From Panagrolaimus kolymaensis (Eukaryota > Nematoda > Chromadorea > Rhabditida > Panagrolaimidae), in NCBI GenBank assembly GCA_028622995.1, contig JAJQJQ010000011.1, positions 1,426,001 to 1,490,000 of the forward strand: DNA of 64,000 nt, in the 5' to 3' direction. The translations under genes and the position numbers were made by a program. This document shows positions 44,201 to 57,403 of the stretch, piece by piece. Below the pieces are notes generated by a model, which had not been told where the DNA came from, did not search any database, and saw only the letters and a program-made list of their open reading frames with translations. The first letter of the stretch is position 1. Each line of letters opens with the position of its first letter.

Positions 44201-47200
44201 TTTTTGGACTTATTGATTCGATCCTCTCGTTTTCTCGCTACAATTTATTTTTGATCTATAAAAATTCATTCCCTCTTCACAATGCTAAAATGCCAACCTA
44301 TGTATTTGACTTCCATATGGTGTCTTTCTTCGTCATTTCCATTTATTTCCACTCTTCTTATTTTTCCCTTGATAATTAAATTTAAAAAAATAAAAAAGAG
44401 TTTTTAAACATATTCAATTCCTTCCACCTTCCGCGTCAATAAAGAAAAAGGAGTGAGTCTTTTTTCTTTCTATTTTTTTTATCCTACACTTTTTTTAATT
44501 ACATAAGCGTTTCCATTCTTATTCTTCTTCCTATGCCATTCTTTTCTTTTGTTTTTATTTTTATTACGTAGAAGAGTTAGTTGGCTGACTATATCCTTGA
44601 ATATGGGGCTTCAGAGAATATATTTTTTTATTGTTTAAAAATGTTAAACTGTGTTTAATCTTGAGATTAATTTTTTTTTCTAAACAAAACTAACGTTTTT
44701 TTCGTGGATTTTGTTTTAACCTTTTTTATATTTTTTCTAAAAAGATGGGAGATTATTACAAAGTGCGTTGGCAAGGGCTACGGTCTCTCTTGTTTTTGCT
44801 CTTTTTTCTTGGGAACAATAGTTCGAAATCCTTTTAAAAAATATGAACAAAAGATTTGGTTGTAAAATTTTTCTGGGCTTTTGTTAATATTTTAAAACCT
44901 TTGAGAAAAAAAATGCAAAGCTACATCCGCAGACGACTGGCGGCAACCCTGTGGCATTTGGCTTGCGTAATACATTCTCTCAGAACTTTTTACTATTGAA
45001 ACATTTGAAATCCAAAATTAATTATACAATTTTAAGGATTAAAACCCTTGAAATTGTATGGTCTGTGAATGGCTTGTGTTTGAGGAAAAAAAGGGTTTGA
45101 GTCGACAAGAAATTTTAAAATGGCTTTTGAAAACAAAATTTACTGTATCGCTTTTTGATTCGTTTTTTTAGCTTTTGATTTTATTTAAATCAAATGGTTC
45201 TTTGAGAAGATCATTCAACCTTCAGCAACTTTCTTTTTTATTTACTTCCTACTTTTAAATTTTTGCTCTCATTAAAAACTTTTATTGCTTTTTCCAAAAA
45301 ATCAAAGTCCTCTATTTCTCATGCTTATAAGAAAATCGTCGAAATATATTTACAAAGAAAAAAAAGTTTTTTTCTTTAATTACCTCATTTGAAAATGGAT
45401 TAATTGCCTCCTTCACCGCATCGCAACACTTTATTCAATGTATGTGAAAATCTGACAGCAGCTGTTTATTTTCTTTTTATCTTTTATTTATTTTTCTTGT
45501 TTCTTAAATCCCTTTAAAGACACCTGTTTTCCTTCTAGGGTGAGACTTTTTTTTTGTGGATAAAATATCATCACGCTTTGATTTTTTTTTGTCATTTTCT
45601 TAGTTTTTTATTTAATTCTTTTTGTTATCGCCAAAGGTGTCAAATTTCACGTTTTTAGCCTTTGTAGTTTTTTACCCATGTCATTTAATTTTTTTTATTA
45701 CTCTTGTTTTTCTTCTAACTGACGTCTCTTTTATTCTCATTGAGCAGCAAATTTGAAACTTTCGTGATACATACAAAAATTACTTCCTGAACATTTATAA
45801 AATGTATGATATAACTTGGGACTTATGACTATTTTTTCCTTTTCCAAAGCTTACTTTTTGAACACTTTAAAATTTATAACTTCTCAAAAGGTATCTTTCC
45901 TAACGTTAAAAAAACAACATTATTCTTGGCATGAAAATTCATAATGAAATGATTTATAACTATATTATCGTTGAGCATTGCTTTAAGTTAATAAAAAAAA
46001 TCTTTTTTCTTTTACAACCTTTATGAAATTATATACCTCAAAAAAAGAAAAGAACGCATAATAAGTTTGTTTATAAAATTAGTAATGGTTGTATTGCTGC
46101 GACTTTGTTATGAGTTTTTTTAAACTGCTCTATGATGCTTACATGAATCATTTCCTCCTTATTTGGTTAAGAATATTTTTTTCGGATTACAATAGTAGCC
46201 TATATTCAACTTTGTTTTTTTTTTCTCACAATAATTAGGTTACTTCAATATTGACGTAAATATTTTTTGTCATAACTTATTAAATATTCAAGAAAATTAT
46301 TGACCCTCAGGAGCATCTATAAAAATACTTCCCTAGAATTACTATTTTTAAACATTCCTTGAATCATCCGTAACCTCCCCTCCTACTCTTTATAAAACCT
46401 ATAGTTCCATTGTTTTTAGTCTGCTTCACTTCATTTGAGATCTATCTTCAATGTATTCTTTTTTCTTCAACAGTCAAAAAAAACTTTGTTTTACCAAATT
46501 TCTCTTTATTATTCATAATGTTTGTTTCTTTTTTATTTTCATACAAAATGAATTTCGCCATTTCATGAACAAAAAAGCTAAAAAAAAGAAAAGAAAACGA
46601 CCCTTTTTGGTATTCAACTATGGTGGCGGTACTTCGTTCTCTTGCTCGCCGGCTGAGGTCGTAGTCTCGTCTCCCGAAAGATGCTTCCCAATAAAATGCA
46701 TGACGATGCTCCACGAGTTCACTTCCGTGTTTTTCCTGTCAAAAACATTCAGACTAACAAAATTCTATCTTTATTTTATTATTACTATTGTAATAAAATT
46801 TGGAGTTTCTATAACAAAAGGATGAAAGAAAATTTCATTAGACATATTGTAGTTAAAAAATAAATGTGTCACTTTTTTTCTTCAGCTTTTTCCGCTCTCC
46901 TTTTTTTTACACGGGACATGGAATTTCTGGAAAAAAAAACTTGAAACTAAAGTTATGGATGTTTATTTTTGGAAAATTTCGTGATATTTTAAATTTTAGT
47001 TTATTGGAATATTTTTATGAGAAAACTAGTTTTTAACTTTTTTTAAGAGATATTTAATGCAGGTCTTTGCAGAATTTATTAAATATGTAATTCATTTTTT
47101 TCTCTAACTTTAGAAAAGGCAAACTTATTTTTAACTTCATCTAAAATTAATTTGTTCTGTAAATCACTAAAAGTAAAGGACAGAGATTTTAAAGATATTT

Positions 47201-48971
47201 TTTTGCAAACCTTTGACATCCATTTTTGTTTTCAAATACTTTTTTTTAATTCTAAAAACGTAATCGTGATATTATCAAATAAATTTGTATCTCTCCCCAG
47301 AAATATTTTTTATGTAGCGAAGGCAGATAGATGACCAAACTATACCGCATCCAAAAATTAGTTTAATAAATGATAAATATTATATATTAAAAATTTATTT
47401 CATAAGCTGGAAAAAATGAAAGAAATAATTTTAGGTAATAACAAAAAAAGCTTTTGAGATAAAAAAAAGTTACTGTAAATGTATGCGTTCATATTTTTTT
47501 ATATTCTAGCTATTATTACTCATTCCTTCCCTTTCAATGTTTCACAACTACGCTTGTTACCTTTTTGAAAGGAAATTAGACTTTCTTTCATTGACTATTT
47601 GAAACTATATTTAAAAAAAATTTTAATCAATTTTTTCTTATGTTTTTTCTTGAAAAAGTTTTACCACCGCTTTTTCAAAATTCTGAGTTTAAATTTAGGA
47701 AGAAAAATAAGAGGCGAATATGCAAATGAGAATGGTCGCCTTTACCATTCATTATAAACATTTTTATGAATGGCTTCGAAACCTTTTTTGAAGAAGGAAG
47801 AATTAATTGTATTTTGTTTTTTATAAAAATATTGTGAAAAACAAAGTATAGGAAGTTGACCTTAAAAATTATAAATTTTTATAGTATAATTAAAATTAAA
47901 ATTTCTATTAAGAATAAAAAAATAACAGATTAATTCTTTGTTTTTCTTTTTGGAAATAAAAATTTAAATGTTTCTTTTTTCAATTGAGTTTAAAAGGATT
48001 ATGGGTTTAGTGGGGCACTTTTTTATTTTTCAGTATAATTTGAAAAGGTGAAGAATTTAAGAGGAAAGATTAAATGGAGTTTCGCCCCAAACTTTGCATT
48101 CATTATAAGGCTGAAGTTCATAAAGTTGCGTTCCATCTGCTCAAAATTTTCCAAAGTTTGTTTTTCATTCATATAAAAATTAATTATTTTTTATTTTTAA
48201 AGAAAGATGATTAATTCACAAAGTTTTCGAAGGTAAACTTATTAACATCCAATTTCCGCCTCCATCTTATATTTTTGTCTCCCCAAAAAAATATCACCTG
48301 GAAAAAGAAAATTAAAATGTGACCCTAAAAAAGAAAATACAACAGCCCAAAAAAAAAGAATTCAGCTGTCGACATATTTTTCGAAAAAAGGCCTTCCTCT
48401 TTTTAACCTTTTTAAAATAAAATTTTTTTAAAACAAACTTTTTTTTGAGAGATAGAGAATGGCCCAAAATGTGAGGAACGTGACTTTATCGTTTAGTGGA
48501 TACTAAAAAATGCGCAAATTTTTTTTGCAAGAAAAATAAAATAAATTTCCTCAATTTTTAATTTTTTTTCGGACTTTGGCCCATAAAAAAACGGGAAATG
48601 AATAAAACGCACATGCATTTTGATGCTCAATCAATCATTGTTAAAAACTTTTATATCCTCTCCTTTTTCAAAGTTAAAAAGGGGATCTCCCTTTTTCTTT
48701 CTTTTTATTTTTCATGACGTACCAAATTTTTTCTTTTAAATTTTTAACTTATTCTTCGAGTGATTATCTCTTTTTCTTTTATTTATGTTGCCCATGAAAA
48801 AAAATTATAATAATTCTTTTTTTATTAACGTTATTTTTTTTTCGCGACGATAACAAACTAAAAACGAGTTAAAATCCTATTATGTTTTTTTGCCTTAAAC
48901 CTTTTTTTTCAAGCATCATTGCCACCATCACCATTAGATAGCAGAAAAGCGGCCTCCTCATCTCAGCCATC
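38264..48971. other. Gene-poor stretch of ~10.7 kb
   Basis: Very AT-rich, with many T and A runs (for example around 43229-43242) and no exon chain or family motif on either strand. Two short less AT-rich islands stand out at about 44920-44980 and 46605-46730. It ends at the DMSR-type receptor and might carry distal regulatory DNA for it. Confidence 0.55.
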
Positions 48972-51248
48972 ATGAGTTGTACGAGTAGCGATGATTTTTT
49001 ACTATTTGATTTAGAAAATAATCAAACCATTCGATTTATTGATGCTTTATATAGTTTTAAAACGTAAAACATTTTTGTGTAACTTTTAAATCAATAAAAA
49101 TAATTTTTAATATATTTTAAGATTATATGGAAAATTTCATCGATATATTGCAGTAGCGTTATGCGTGGTTGGATTAATTGCAAATTGTTTACATATTTGT
49201 GTTTTAACGAGAAGGCAAATGCGTCGAAGTGCTGTTCATACAGTATTAACCGTGATAGCGTGTGCAGATATGGGGACTATGACCAGCTATTTAGTAAGTC
49301 TTATTCGTTAAATCTTCCATGAAAGAGATATACCCAAAAAATAAATGTCTCTTTTGAAAATTTTTAATAAATTTTATTTTTTAGATTTACATATTACGAT
49401 TTGAATTTTTTATGCAAGAAGAAGGTTATCTTTATTCATGGGCAGGATTTCTTAAAATTCATGCTGTTTTGAGTATAGCCTTGCATGCAATATCAATTTA
49501 TCTTGTCGTTTTTATGGCTTTTATTCGATTTCTTGCTATGGATGCTGGACATCGAAAATGGATGATGCCACAACCAGCTATGTAAGTGCTATTTTTCCTT
49601 TCCAATTAAATAAAGAAGTAAAAAGGGGAAACAAATGAGGATATGAGTGTGGTGCTCGATAAAAAAAAGAATTTATTTCATTAAAACACATTTTTATAAT
49701 TTAAAAAAATGTCTGCGTTAATAAAATTATAATTATCTTAAAAACGGGAAGTTAATGTGTAAACATTTAAATGGGCTTTATTTTATTTTTTGGAGATGGA
49801 AAAGGATGTTAGTGTCACAACAATGTAGTTAAACTTTATCTTTGAGTATTAATTTATGTTACCTAAAAATTAATTCCAACGATTTAATAGAGTAATTTTC
49901 TTTTCTTTCGTGTGTTCGTCAGATTTTAAAAGGCCTTTTAAAAAATACTGTAAAGTCGAGGAACACAAATTTTTAATCTATTAAAAGAACAACAATGTTA
50001 GAAAAAGGAAATAAATTATTTTACTGAAATTCTTTGGATAAATTAAATTAAAACTTACGTAATTGTTTTCACAAATATGACTTTTTCTTTGGCAACTAAG
50101 ATAGAATAAAAAAATTGTTTCAAGGATTCTTGCAACAAAAAAGTGTTAAAGAAAGATGAGTATTGAGAGATTAAAATTTTAGGATAAAGATTTGAGGTTT
50201 TTTAATAATAAAAAAATGTTATTTTTTATATTTACTGCTGAAACTCATTGCTAAATATTTGTTGGAATTTCAGAATAATATCTTCCATAGTAGCTGCTTG
50301 CATTTTTATTTTATGCATTCCAACGTTTTTGGCTCATCAAATTTATGAAAGATCTGATACTTTATTGCGTCAAATTGCAACCAATCAAACCATTGAATTA
50401 AAATACAGTATTGGTTTTTCAACAAATTTTGAAGCAAATAATTGTCAATTATTTAAATGGAATTTATGGTTGACTGGAATCGTTCTTAAAGTAATTCATT
50501 AAATTTAAAAGGGATTGAAAATTTTATGATTTTTTAGGCCATTCCATGTTTTTTACTTTTAACATTTACTTTTGCCTTGCTTAAAAAATTGCATGAGAAT
50601 GAAATGAAACGTCGAACACTTTTAAAAACTCCATTAAATGGAAGCGGAGAAAAACCTCGACGAATTACAACTGATCGTACAACAACGATGTTACTTTTAA
50701 TGGTTTTTGTATTTTTGATTACCGAACTACCTCAAGGCATTTTTGCTATTCTTAATGGTAAGTTTCCAACTATTTTTTTCCCATTTCCTAGTCAAAAAAA
50801 GTTATTAACGGGAAGTTTGTTTCGAATAATAAATGTGTCATGCTTTTTTAATGAAAACTCAAATGACAATCAAAATAACTCCTTTATTAATTATTTTTCC
50901 AGCAATATATACGAGTCAATTTCACGGGTATGTGTATATGTCATTTGCTGATCTCTTAGATTTATTATCGTTAATAAATTGTTATGTTGGATTCTTAGTT
51001 TATTCAATAACAAGCTCAAAATATCGTCAAACTTTATTTATGATGCTTCCAGTTTGTCAGTAAGTTAAAATTCCCATTTTTGTTTATGAAGCTTGAAGTT
51101 AATTAATTCCTTTCTTTCCAGATCCGAATATAACGCGGTTCAATCTCACAAAGAGCGAGCAAATACAAATCCAAGGATGCATCATCCGGATGATGCAACA
51201 TGTTATAAACTGGCTTTATCAAAAAATCAAAGCATTGCCACTGTATAA
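48972..51248 (+). CDS. Myosuppressin-receptor-like neuropeptide GPCR (DMSR type)
   Basis: Seven exons: 48972-49063, 49122-49293, 49385-49581, 50274-50490, 50538-50757, 50903-51059, 51122-51248; 393 aa. It is a class A receptor for FMRFamide-like/myosuppressin peptides, coupling G proteins in neurons or muscle. Support: an extracellular N-terminus with NQT, TM1 with GLIANCLHICVLTRR, TM2 (TVIACADMGTM), an IRFLAMDAGHRKW motif after TM3, a large loop 2, a basic loop 3 (KTPLNG...RRITTDRTTTM), TM6 with ITELPQGIFAIL (typical of DMSRs), and TM7 with SLINCYVGFLVYSITSSKYRQTL. The C-tail is hydrophilic. Intron 3 (49582-50273) is long at 692 bp. AATAAA at 51314. The exact member cannot be named from sequence. 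Confidence 0.9.
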
Positions 51249-51495
51249 CAATAATATACTTTTATCTTTATATTGCAAATTTGTAAAAAAAAAAACCAAA
51301 GAGATTCCATTAGAATAAAGCTAGTCTAACTTTCTTCTTATTAAAAAGTTTTAACAAACGGAAAGCAAACACAATTTTATATTAATTCTGTAACCAAAAA
51401 ATAATTAATAAAAAAGCAAAGATCTGAAATTATTTATTTCAGGTAAGTTTAATCAACAAAAAAACGCATCAAAAACTTTTTTAATAAAAATTTAT
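51249..51495. other. 3' flank of the DMSR-type gene
   Basis: 247 bp holding its poly(A) signal at 51314-51319; no coding signal. Confidence 0.5.
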
Positions 51496-51630
51496 TTAAA
51501 CCATGTCATCGATTTCTGATTTGATCAAAACATTCAAATCACTTGATTCATTAACTGCGCTTGATGTCTCTGAATTATTCATGAAGTTGGTTTCAACGAT
51601 TTTTTGATCAAGAAATGATTGGGTAATATC
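51496..51630 (-). CDS. Possible orphan terminal exon
   Basis: On the minus strand an acceptor (TTTCTTTAG) is followed by 44 codons and a stop, starting DITQSFLDQKIVE and ending KSEIDDMV, acidic and Ser/Asn-rich. An in-frame stop lies just before the acceptor, so it is an exon or nothing. No convincing upstream exon is visible between it and the MTO1 stop at 52034. It could be an alternative end of a minus-strand gene or chance. Confidence 0.3.
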   Translation of the reverse strand, partial: DITQSFLDQKIVETNFMNNSETSSAVNESSDLNVLIKSEIDDMV

Positions 51631-52033
51631 CTAAAGAAAGTTAAAAAATTTTTAAACAGTGAATGCAATATGGGCATGATTTTGCTCAAATATACTTATA
51701 TCGTATATGTGAAAAAACGTGTTTAACCGCTTCTAACTTTTAATAAGGGAACTGGCACAATAATACAATAGAAAAAATCAACCATCGAAGAACTTCACTG
51801 AGAAAAAAAAAATTCATAATTTTCACGAGAAAATACTGGTTTTTTTTAACGCAAAGTTGGAATGTGCCAGCACAAAAAAAAGGAAGATGAGTTTTAAGTT
51901 CATTGAAAAATATCAAGAACATCCCAAGATACAAAATACACGGCAAAATTTAAATTAAATGTAGTAAATATTTATTTATAAAAAATAACATACAAATCAA
52001 TAACAAACAACTAAATTGAATAAATCCTAAAGT
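51631..52033. other. 3' flank of MTO1
   Basis: 403 bp, AT-rich; the 51740-51946 minus ORF looks like a chance reading. Confidence 0.5.
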
Positions 52034-54171
52034 TCAAATTCTATGAATAGCTTCCACAGGGTTTTTCTTAGTATATCGAAGTAAAGTTATCAATACATCA
52101 GGAGTAACACCAGGCACACGTGAAGCAGCTGCAATATTTTGAGGTCGAAAGCTTGCTAATTTTTCACGACATTCTAAATTGATATCTTTCATTTGAGAAT
52201 AATCCAATGAATCAGGAAGCATTGTTTTTATTTCTTCACGCATCGCATCCATTTGTTTATTTAATTTTTGTTGTTGGTCAGAATACCGTGATTCAAATTC
52301 AAGTCGTTCAGCAAGATCTTCATCGCCAGAATAAGTTCCAAGTTCAGCAGGAAACGCAGCAGCAAACTTATCAAGTGGAATTCGGAAACGTGATAACAAT
52401 TGTAATCCGTTTAACACTAAAAAGTACAAGATTTATTAATGAGAATAAAATAATGTATCTGCCACTACAAATGCAGATGTATTCACAAGGATAAATTATA
52501 GTAGCAAAGTTTAAACATGTAAAAACAAACCTTTCCCATTGTTTTTCATTTCAACATCATCTAATTTTTGACACCATTTTGGCAGCGACATTCTAATGCC
52601 TTCTAATGTTTCTTTACAATTTTCATATTTCTTTCTTAATTCACAAAATACTCGAAATCTATTATCATTAACCACACCAAAGTCTCTTCCCAGTTGAGTG
52701 AGTCTTAAATCAGCATTATCAGGCCTTAAATGAAGACGAAATTCAGCTCTTGAAGTAAACATTCTGTAAGGTTCATTCGTTCCCAAACTTGTTAAATCAT
52801 CAACCAAAACTCCTAAGTATGCTTGACTTCTGTCCAATACCAATGGATTCTTCTTTTGTGATTTTAATGAAGCATTGAGACCAGCAAAAAGTCCTTGAGC
52901 TGCAGCTTCTTCATATCCAGTTGTTCCATTAATTTGTCCAGCAAGAAATAATCCATTGATAAGTTTTGTTTCGAGCGAAGTTTTGAGTTGTTGTGGATTG
53001 ACAAAATCATAATGCACACCATAGCCAGCTTGAGCAATTTCACATTTTTCAAGTCCAGGAATTGAACGCATAACTTCAAGTTGGATTTCATCAGAAAATG
53101 TCATCGACATTCCTTGAGGATAAATTAAATTTGAATCGAGACCTTCGTGTTCAAGGAATAGCTAAAAAAAATAACAGTTATTCAAAAGAAAAAAAAAACG
53201 AAATTAAAACAAAACTTACTCTATGATCTAATTTCGGAAACCTTAAAACCTTTGCTTCTAATGATGGACAATATCTTGGACCATTTATTTCTTCAGCAAC
53301 GTGTTTACTTCCACCAACATGTTCTAATACAATCTTTGCTAAAGTAGGATTTGTTAAACCAAAATAAGTTGGAAGTTGTTTTTCAAATGGAAGCCACGGT
53401 TCTTTATTCATAAATGAAAACATAATTGGTTTCTTATCAGGTGGCATCAATATGAACTTTGAAAAATCAATAGTATCAGCTAACAACCTTGGTGGAGTTC
53501 CAGTTCGTAGTCTTCCAAGTATAAAACCAGCATTTGCAAAAGTTTTCGATAGCCCATATGAGGCTGCATCACCAACTCTTCCAGCTGGAATTGTAACATT
53601 TCCTTTGTAAATTTCAGCACTCAAGAAGGTTCCAGTAGTAATAACAACACAATCAGATCTAATTTGTTGTCCATCAGCGAGAACAATTCCAGCGACACGT
53701 GGAACACCTGACGAAGTTGATGATTCGAGATGTAAATCTTCCACAGCACCTTCAAAAATTTCAAGATTTGGTGTTTCTTCAAGTATTTCCTAAAAACAGA
53801 ATATTTATTAAATTAAAACTACAAAATCAAACCTTTTGCATATATTTTTTGTACAATTTTCTATCAATTTGGGCTCGAAGTCCTATAACAGCAGGTCCAG
53901 CACCACGATTCAAAGCTTGATAAGTGATAGCGGATTTATCACAAATTCTTGGACAAACACCATCCAAGGCGTCGACTTCTCGAAGCAGATGTCCTTTTCC
54001 AATTCCACCAAAGCTGGGATTACATGACATTTCACCTATCGTTGATTTCTTATGAGTAAGAAGAAGCGTTCGTGCTCCTGATCGAACAGCAGCTGCAGCA
54101 GCTTCACATCCAGCATGTCCACCTCCAACCACGATGACTTGAAAAGCTCTTGATGATATTGTAGATTTCAT
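52034..54171 (-). CDS. mtcu-2: Mitochondrial tRNA uridine modification enzyme MTO1 (MnmG/GidA family)
   Basis: Four exons on the minus strand: 53833-54171, 53220-53789, 52531-53161, 52034-52416; 640 aa, the normal size. With GTPBP3/MnmE it makes 5-taurinomethyl or carboxymethylaminomethyl uridine at the wobble base of mitochondrial tRNAs. Visible are the FAD dinucleotide-binding [14 protein letters not shown] (~12-25), [22 protein letters not shown] with the catalytic Cys, TGTFL, the GidA signature [23 protein letters not shown], and [16 protein letters not shown]. The GidA C-terminal region ends ...[17 protein letters not shown]. The N-terminus before the FAD motif is short but basic/Ser-rich, compatible with mitochondrial import. 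It lies 437 bp downstream of PLOD on the same strand, so an operon is possible. The symbol is by family identity to the C. elegans MTO1. Confidence 0.95.
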
Positions 54172-54608
54172 TACCTAAAATGGACAATGAAAATGTTAAA
54201 ACAGTCTTTATGTATCATTTTGAAATAACACGTTTATAAATTATATTATCAATGACAAAAAAATTAAAATTCATTGAGAAAGCTAACAAAATTTTATAAA
54301 TTACTAAATCGCACAAATAACAAAGTGGCAAGAAATATTTACACAAAAATGGCAAGAAATTATGACAAGAAGTACATTGGCAGAGCTGATTGGTTTTAAA
54401 ACAAATATTTAAAGCATACAAATAATTTAATTTAAGGCACAAAACTAAATGTAAATTGATGATGAAAAAAAAACAAAAGCTATAAAATTTTTGATTGATA
54501 ACGCACATTTGCATTGAGACACAATATGCCCAACGATAAAATGAAACAATGTTTTTGTTGGATGAAATTCATCAATTTTAGAATAAAAATTCTCCATAAA
54601 TTTTAATT
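54172..54608. other. Gap between PLOD and MTO1
   Basis: 437 bp without coding signal. The ORF 54215-54514 minus lacks support. Confidence 0.55.
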
Positions 54609-57403
54609 TCAAGGATTAATAAATGAAACAAGGATATATCGGGTTCCTTTAGTTGTTAGAAGACCTTCATGGAGATGTGTAAGTCGACCAGGGAAAAGCA
54701 TAGACCATCCAACTTCATCCGCGGGTACGGTACAATTATATCTGATATACCTAACGCCGCCGCCTTCATAATCAACATCTCTTTTATTTAGAGCGATATC
54801 AATGCTATAAGTTGAAGCATCATGATGTGGACGAAGTGAAGCTTGTTCATCTGGACGATATCGAACGACAAACATCATGTTAGATTTGACTGGCTAAAAA
54901 GGAAATAATAATTTTATTCGCTTTTTTTATTTTATTAGCCTAAAAATAATTCTTACTCTTTGATAATAACCAGTAAAAACTTTTTCTTGCATTGGTGCAA
55001 CATAATCATCCATTATTTGCAACCATTGTCGATCAAATCCAACTTGATTCATATGAATATCCCGCGTTGGAACATTCTCATATCCGCCTTCCAATCTTCG
55101 ATCTAAATTTGTTCCATCAGACCATGTACCAAAATGTTCCATAATTTCGATAACTTCTTTTGACATTCTTTCACTCAAAAATGGAAAATCATAAACATCC
55201 GAGCAAGGTTGGGGAACTTCAACGCCGGTTTGGATGTAATGGAAATATTCAGGGTGGATGTAACGCTGGAAAAGCAAAATTTCAACGCTTGAATAAAATA
55301 TAAAAAACTCACTTTTTCCCATAATTCTTTGTTTGCGGGATAATCATAAACTTCAGCATGGATATAATCTTGGGGTAAACTTGCAAATTGTTCACTTGCA
55401 AGCATCTGCCCGTAATACTCTTGATTCTCCACGTACATAAAATGACCCTAAAATTTGCGCCTAAGTAAAATTACTTTGAGTATGTTGGGCTTACATAATC
55501 TCTGCAAAATTTTGCAAAACTCATATCGGCATCAAGTTTACGCTCGTAATTGTATGCTTCAATAAAATATTGAAGTTTTTCACCCGAAATTAAAATTGCA
55601 CCAGAAATAAATGGAACATTCCAATATCCTTTCAGCTCTCCTTCAACAATATCCAAATAATCCGTTGAACGTTCATAATAACCGTTGGATGAAACTGCAC
55701 CCCAAAAATTTGTGAACATTTTACCTTTGATTGCTACCATAGGTGTTAGAATTTTTCTAGAATTAATTTTATCTTAAACTTTGATCGAAAGAAAATTGTT
55801 GTGACAAATTTTTAATATTTTAGATTTCGACATCAAAAACTTACAAATCGTATCCATTTGCTCTTTGAATGAGGTGATCAATGGCGTGGGGTTCAAGATG
55901 AACATCAGCATCCAAAGCAAAAATAAATTCTGATTTTTGATCAAGGGCAAATTGGCTGAAAAATATCTTCTTATATTTTCAAACACGGCTTCATTATTTA
56001 TTAATAACTTACAAAGCTTCATTTCTTGCTGTGTATTCGCAAATTCCAGAATCGAGCCCTTTTAAAATTACAGAACGATATGATTTTCCATTAATTTTAA
56101 TAAAGTTCTCAATTAAAGGCACAGTTCTTTTTTGATTCACATAAATAAAAAGATCAATTTTATCTTTTGGGTAATCAAAAGCTTTTAAAGTTTCAAGAAA
56201 TTCTTCAACAAATGGAATTGGTTTGGCAATAATAATTGCGAGGGTAATCATTGGATAAGTGGAAAGTTTGTTTTGAAGCTAAAAAAATAAAAATAATAAT
56301 TTGGGTAAATAAACAAAAACGAATCCCAATGTTATTCTAGCACCAGGAAAAGCGATATGGTAAAGCTTAACTTCAAAAGAAAATTCGAAAAACTTTTATA
56401 TTAGAAGCCCTCATTTACTGTATCATTCATTTTTATATTTTATGTATGTAACTTGCCTCAAATCCTGCACATCTTATACATCCTTGATCTTTATTATAAG
56501 CGCCAGCAATGTAATTTTCTAAATGATTAAGTGTAATTTTGCTAGGACCATTTCCATGGATAATCGCTGGATGGGTGTTGTAATCATGATTGTAAATTTG
56601 TGCAAATCCATCACCATCGTATTCCATATTTACACTTGAAAGTGCACCATTGAGATTTTGGAAAATCAGGGAAAGAGGATCCAAACTAATTTTGAGTTCT
56701 TCTCTCTTTTTTTCATCAAGGAAAATTTTGGTGTAAAAAAGTTGGTCATCATCATAGTCGTGAATCTCGGAACCAAATTCCAAAAGTTTCACTATTTCAG
56801 GAACATAACCCATAAAAAGACCCGAATTAAGGAAACGTTCACCAAAAACAACCAAAGGATATTTAGGTGCAAGAGTTTGATCGGGCCAACAATAAGGTTC
56901 TGCACCAAAAAGAATTCTGGCATCTGAGAATTCTCTTAAAAATCGACGCAAAATTGTTTCAGGAGTTGCAGTAATTATGACATCATAACTGAAATGACAG
57001 AGCTAATTTTTCGTAAACTCTTCTAGCAATCTATTTCACTTGATGCTTTTAGAGGAAAAACTTACGCATCTACAAAAAGGATTATGGTATTTTTTGGGAG
57101 GTTTTCATCGGTCAAATGTTCTCGAAGTAATCGAACTTTTTGTCCTCCACCCTAAAATAATGCCCAAAGTTAAATTTTATTTCGAGCGACTCCTATTACC
57201 AATCCTTTCATGCTTCCACCTTGCCATTTTTCACCCATTCCAAGAATGTGAAGGTCATGACCATAAGCTTTGGCAGTTTTTTCAAGCCTTATCAAACCAT
57301 CAGTTCTTTGGGTTGCAACCGTTACAAGATAAAGGTTAGGATCAACCCCTAAAGCGGTGATGCTCAATAATGAGCAAAGCAAAATAAAAAGGAGTTGGTT
57401 CAT
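54609..57403 (-). CDS. let-268: Procollagen-lysine 2-oxoglutarate 5-dioxygenase (lysyl hydroxylase)
   Basis: Nine exons on the minus strand: 57200-57403, 57066-57151, 56457-56988, 56013-56278, 55845-55955, 55495-55756, 55313-55447, 54957-55265, 54609-54893; 729 aa, as in animal PLODs. It hydroxylates (and in multifunctional forms glycosylates) collagen lysines in the ER, and is essential for basement-membrane collagen. Signal peptide [20 protein letters not shown]-terminal glycosyltransferase domain with GGGQKVR and the DAYD metal motif (96-99); accessory GT domain in the middle (FALDADVHL); C-terminal Fe(II)/2OG oxygenase with HxD at H658/D660 (RPHHDAST), the distal His in GRLTHLHEG and the 2OG-binding Arg in GTRYILVSF. 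The exon 3 donor appears to be GC (GAG|GCAAGT at 56456). let-268 is the single C. elegans PLOD; orthology is inferred. Confidence 0.95.
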
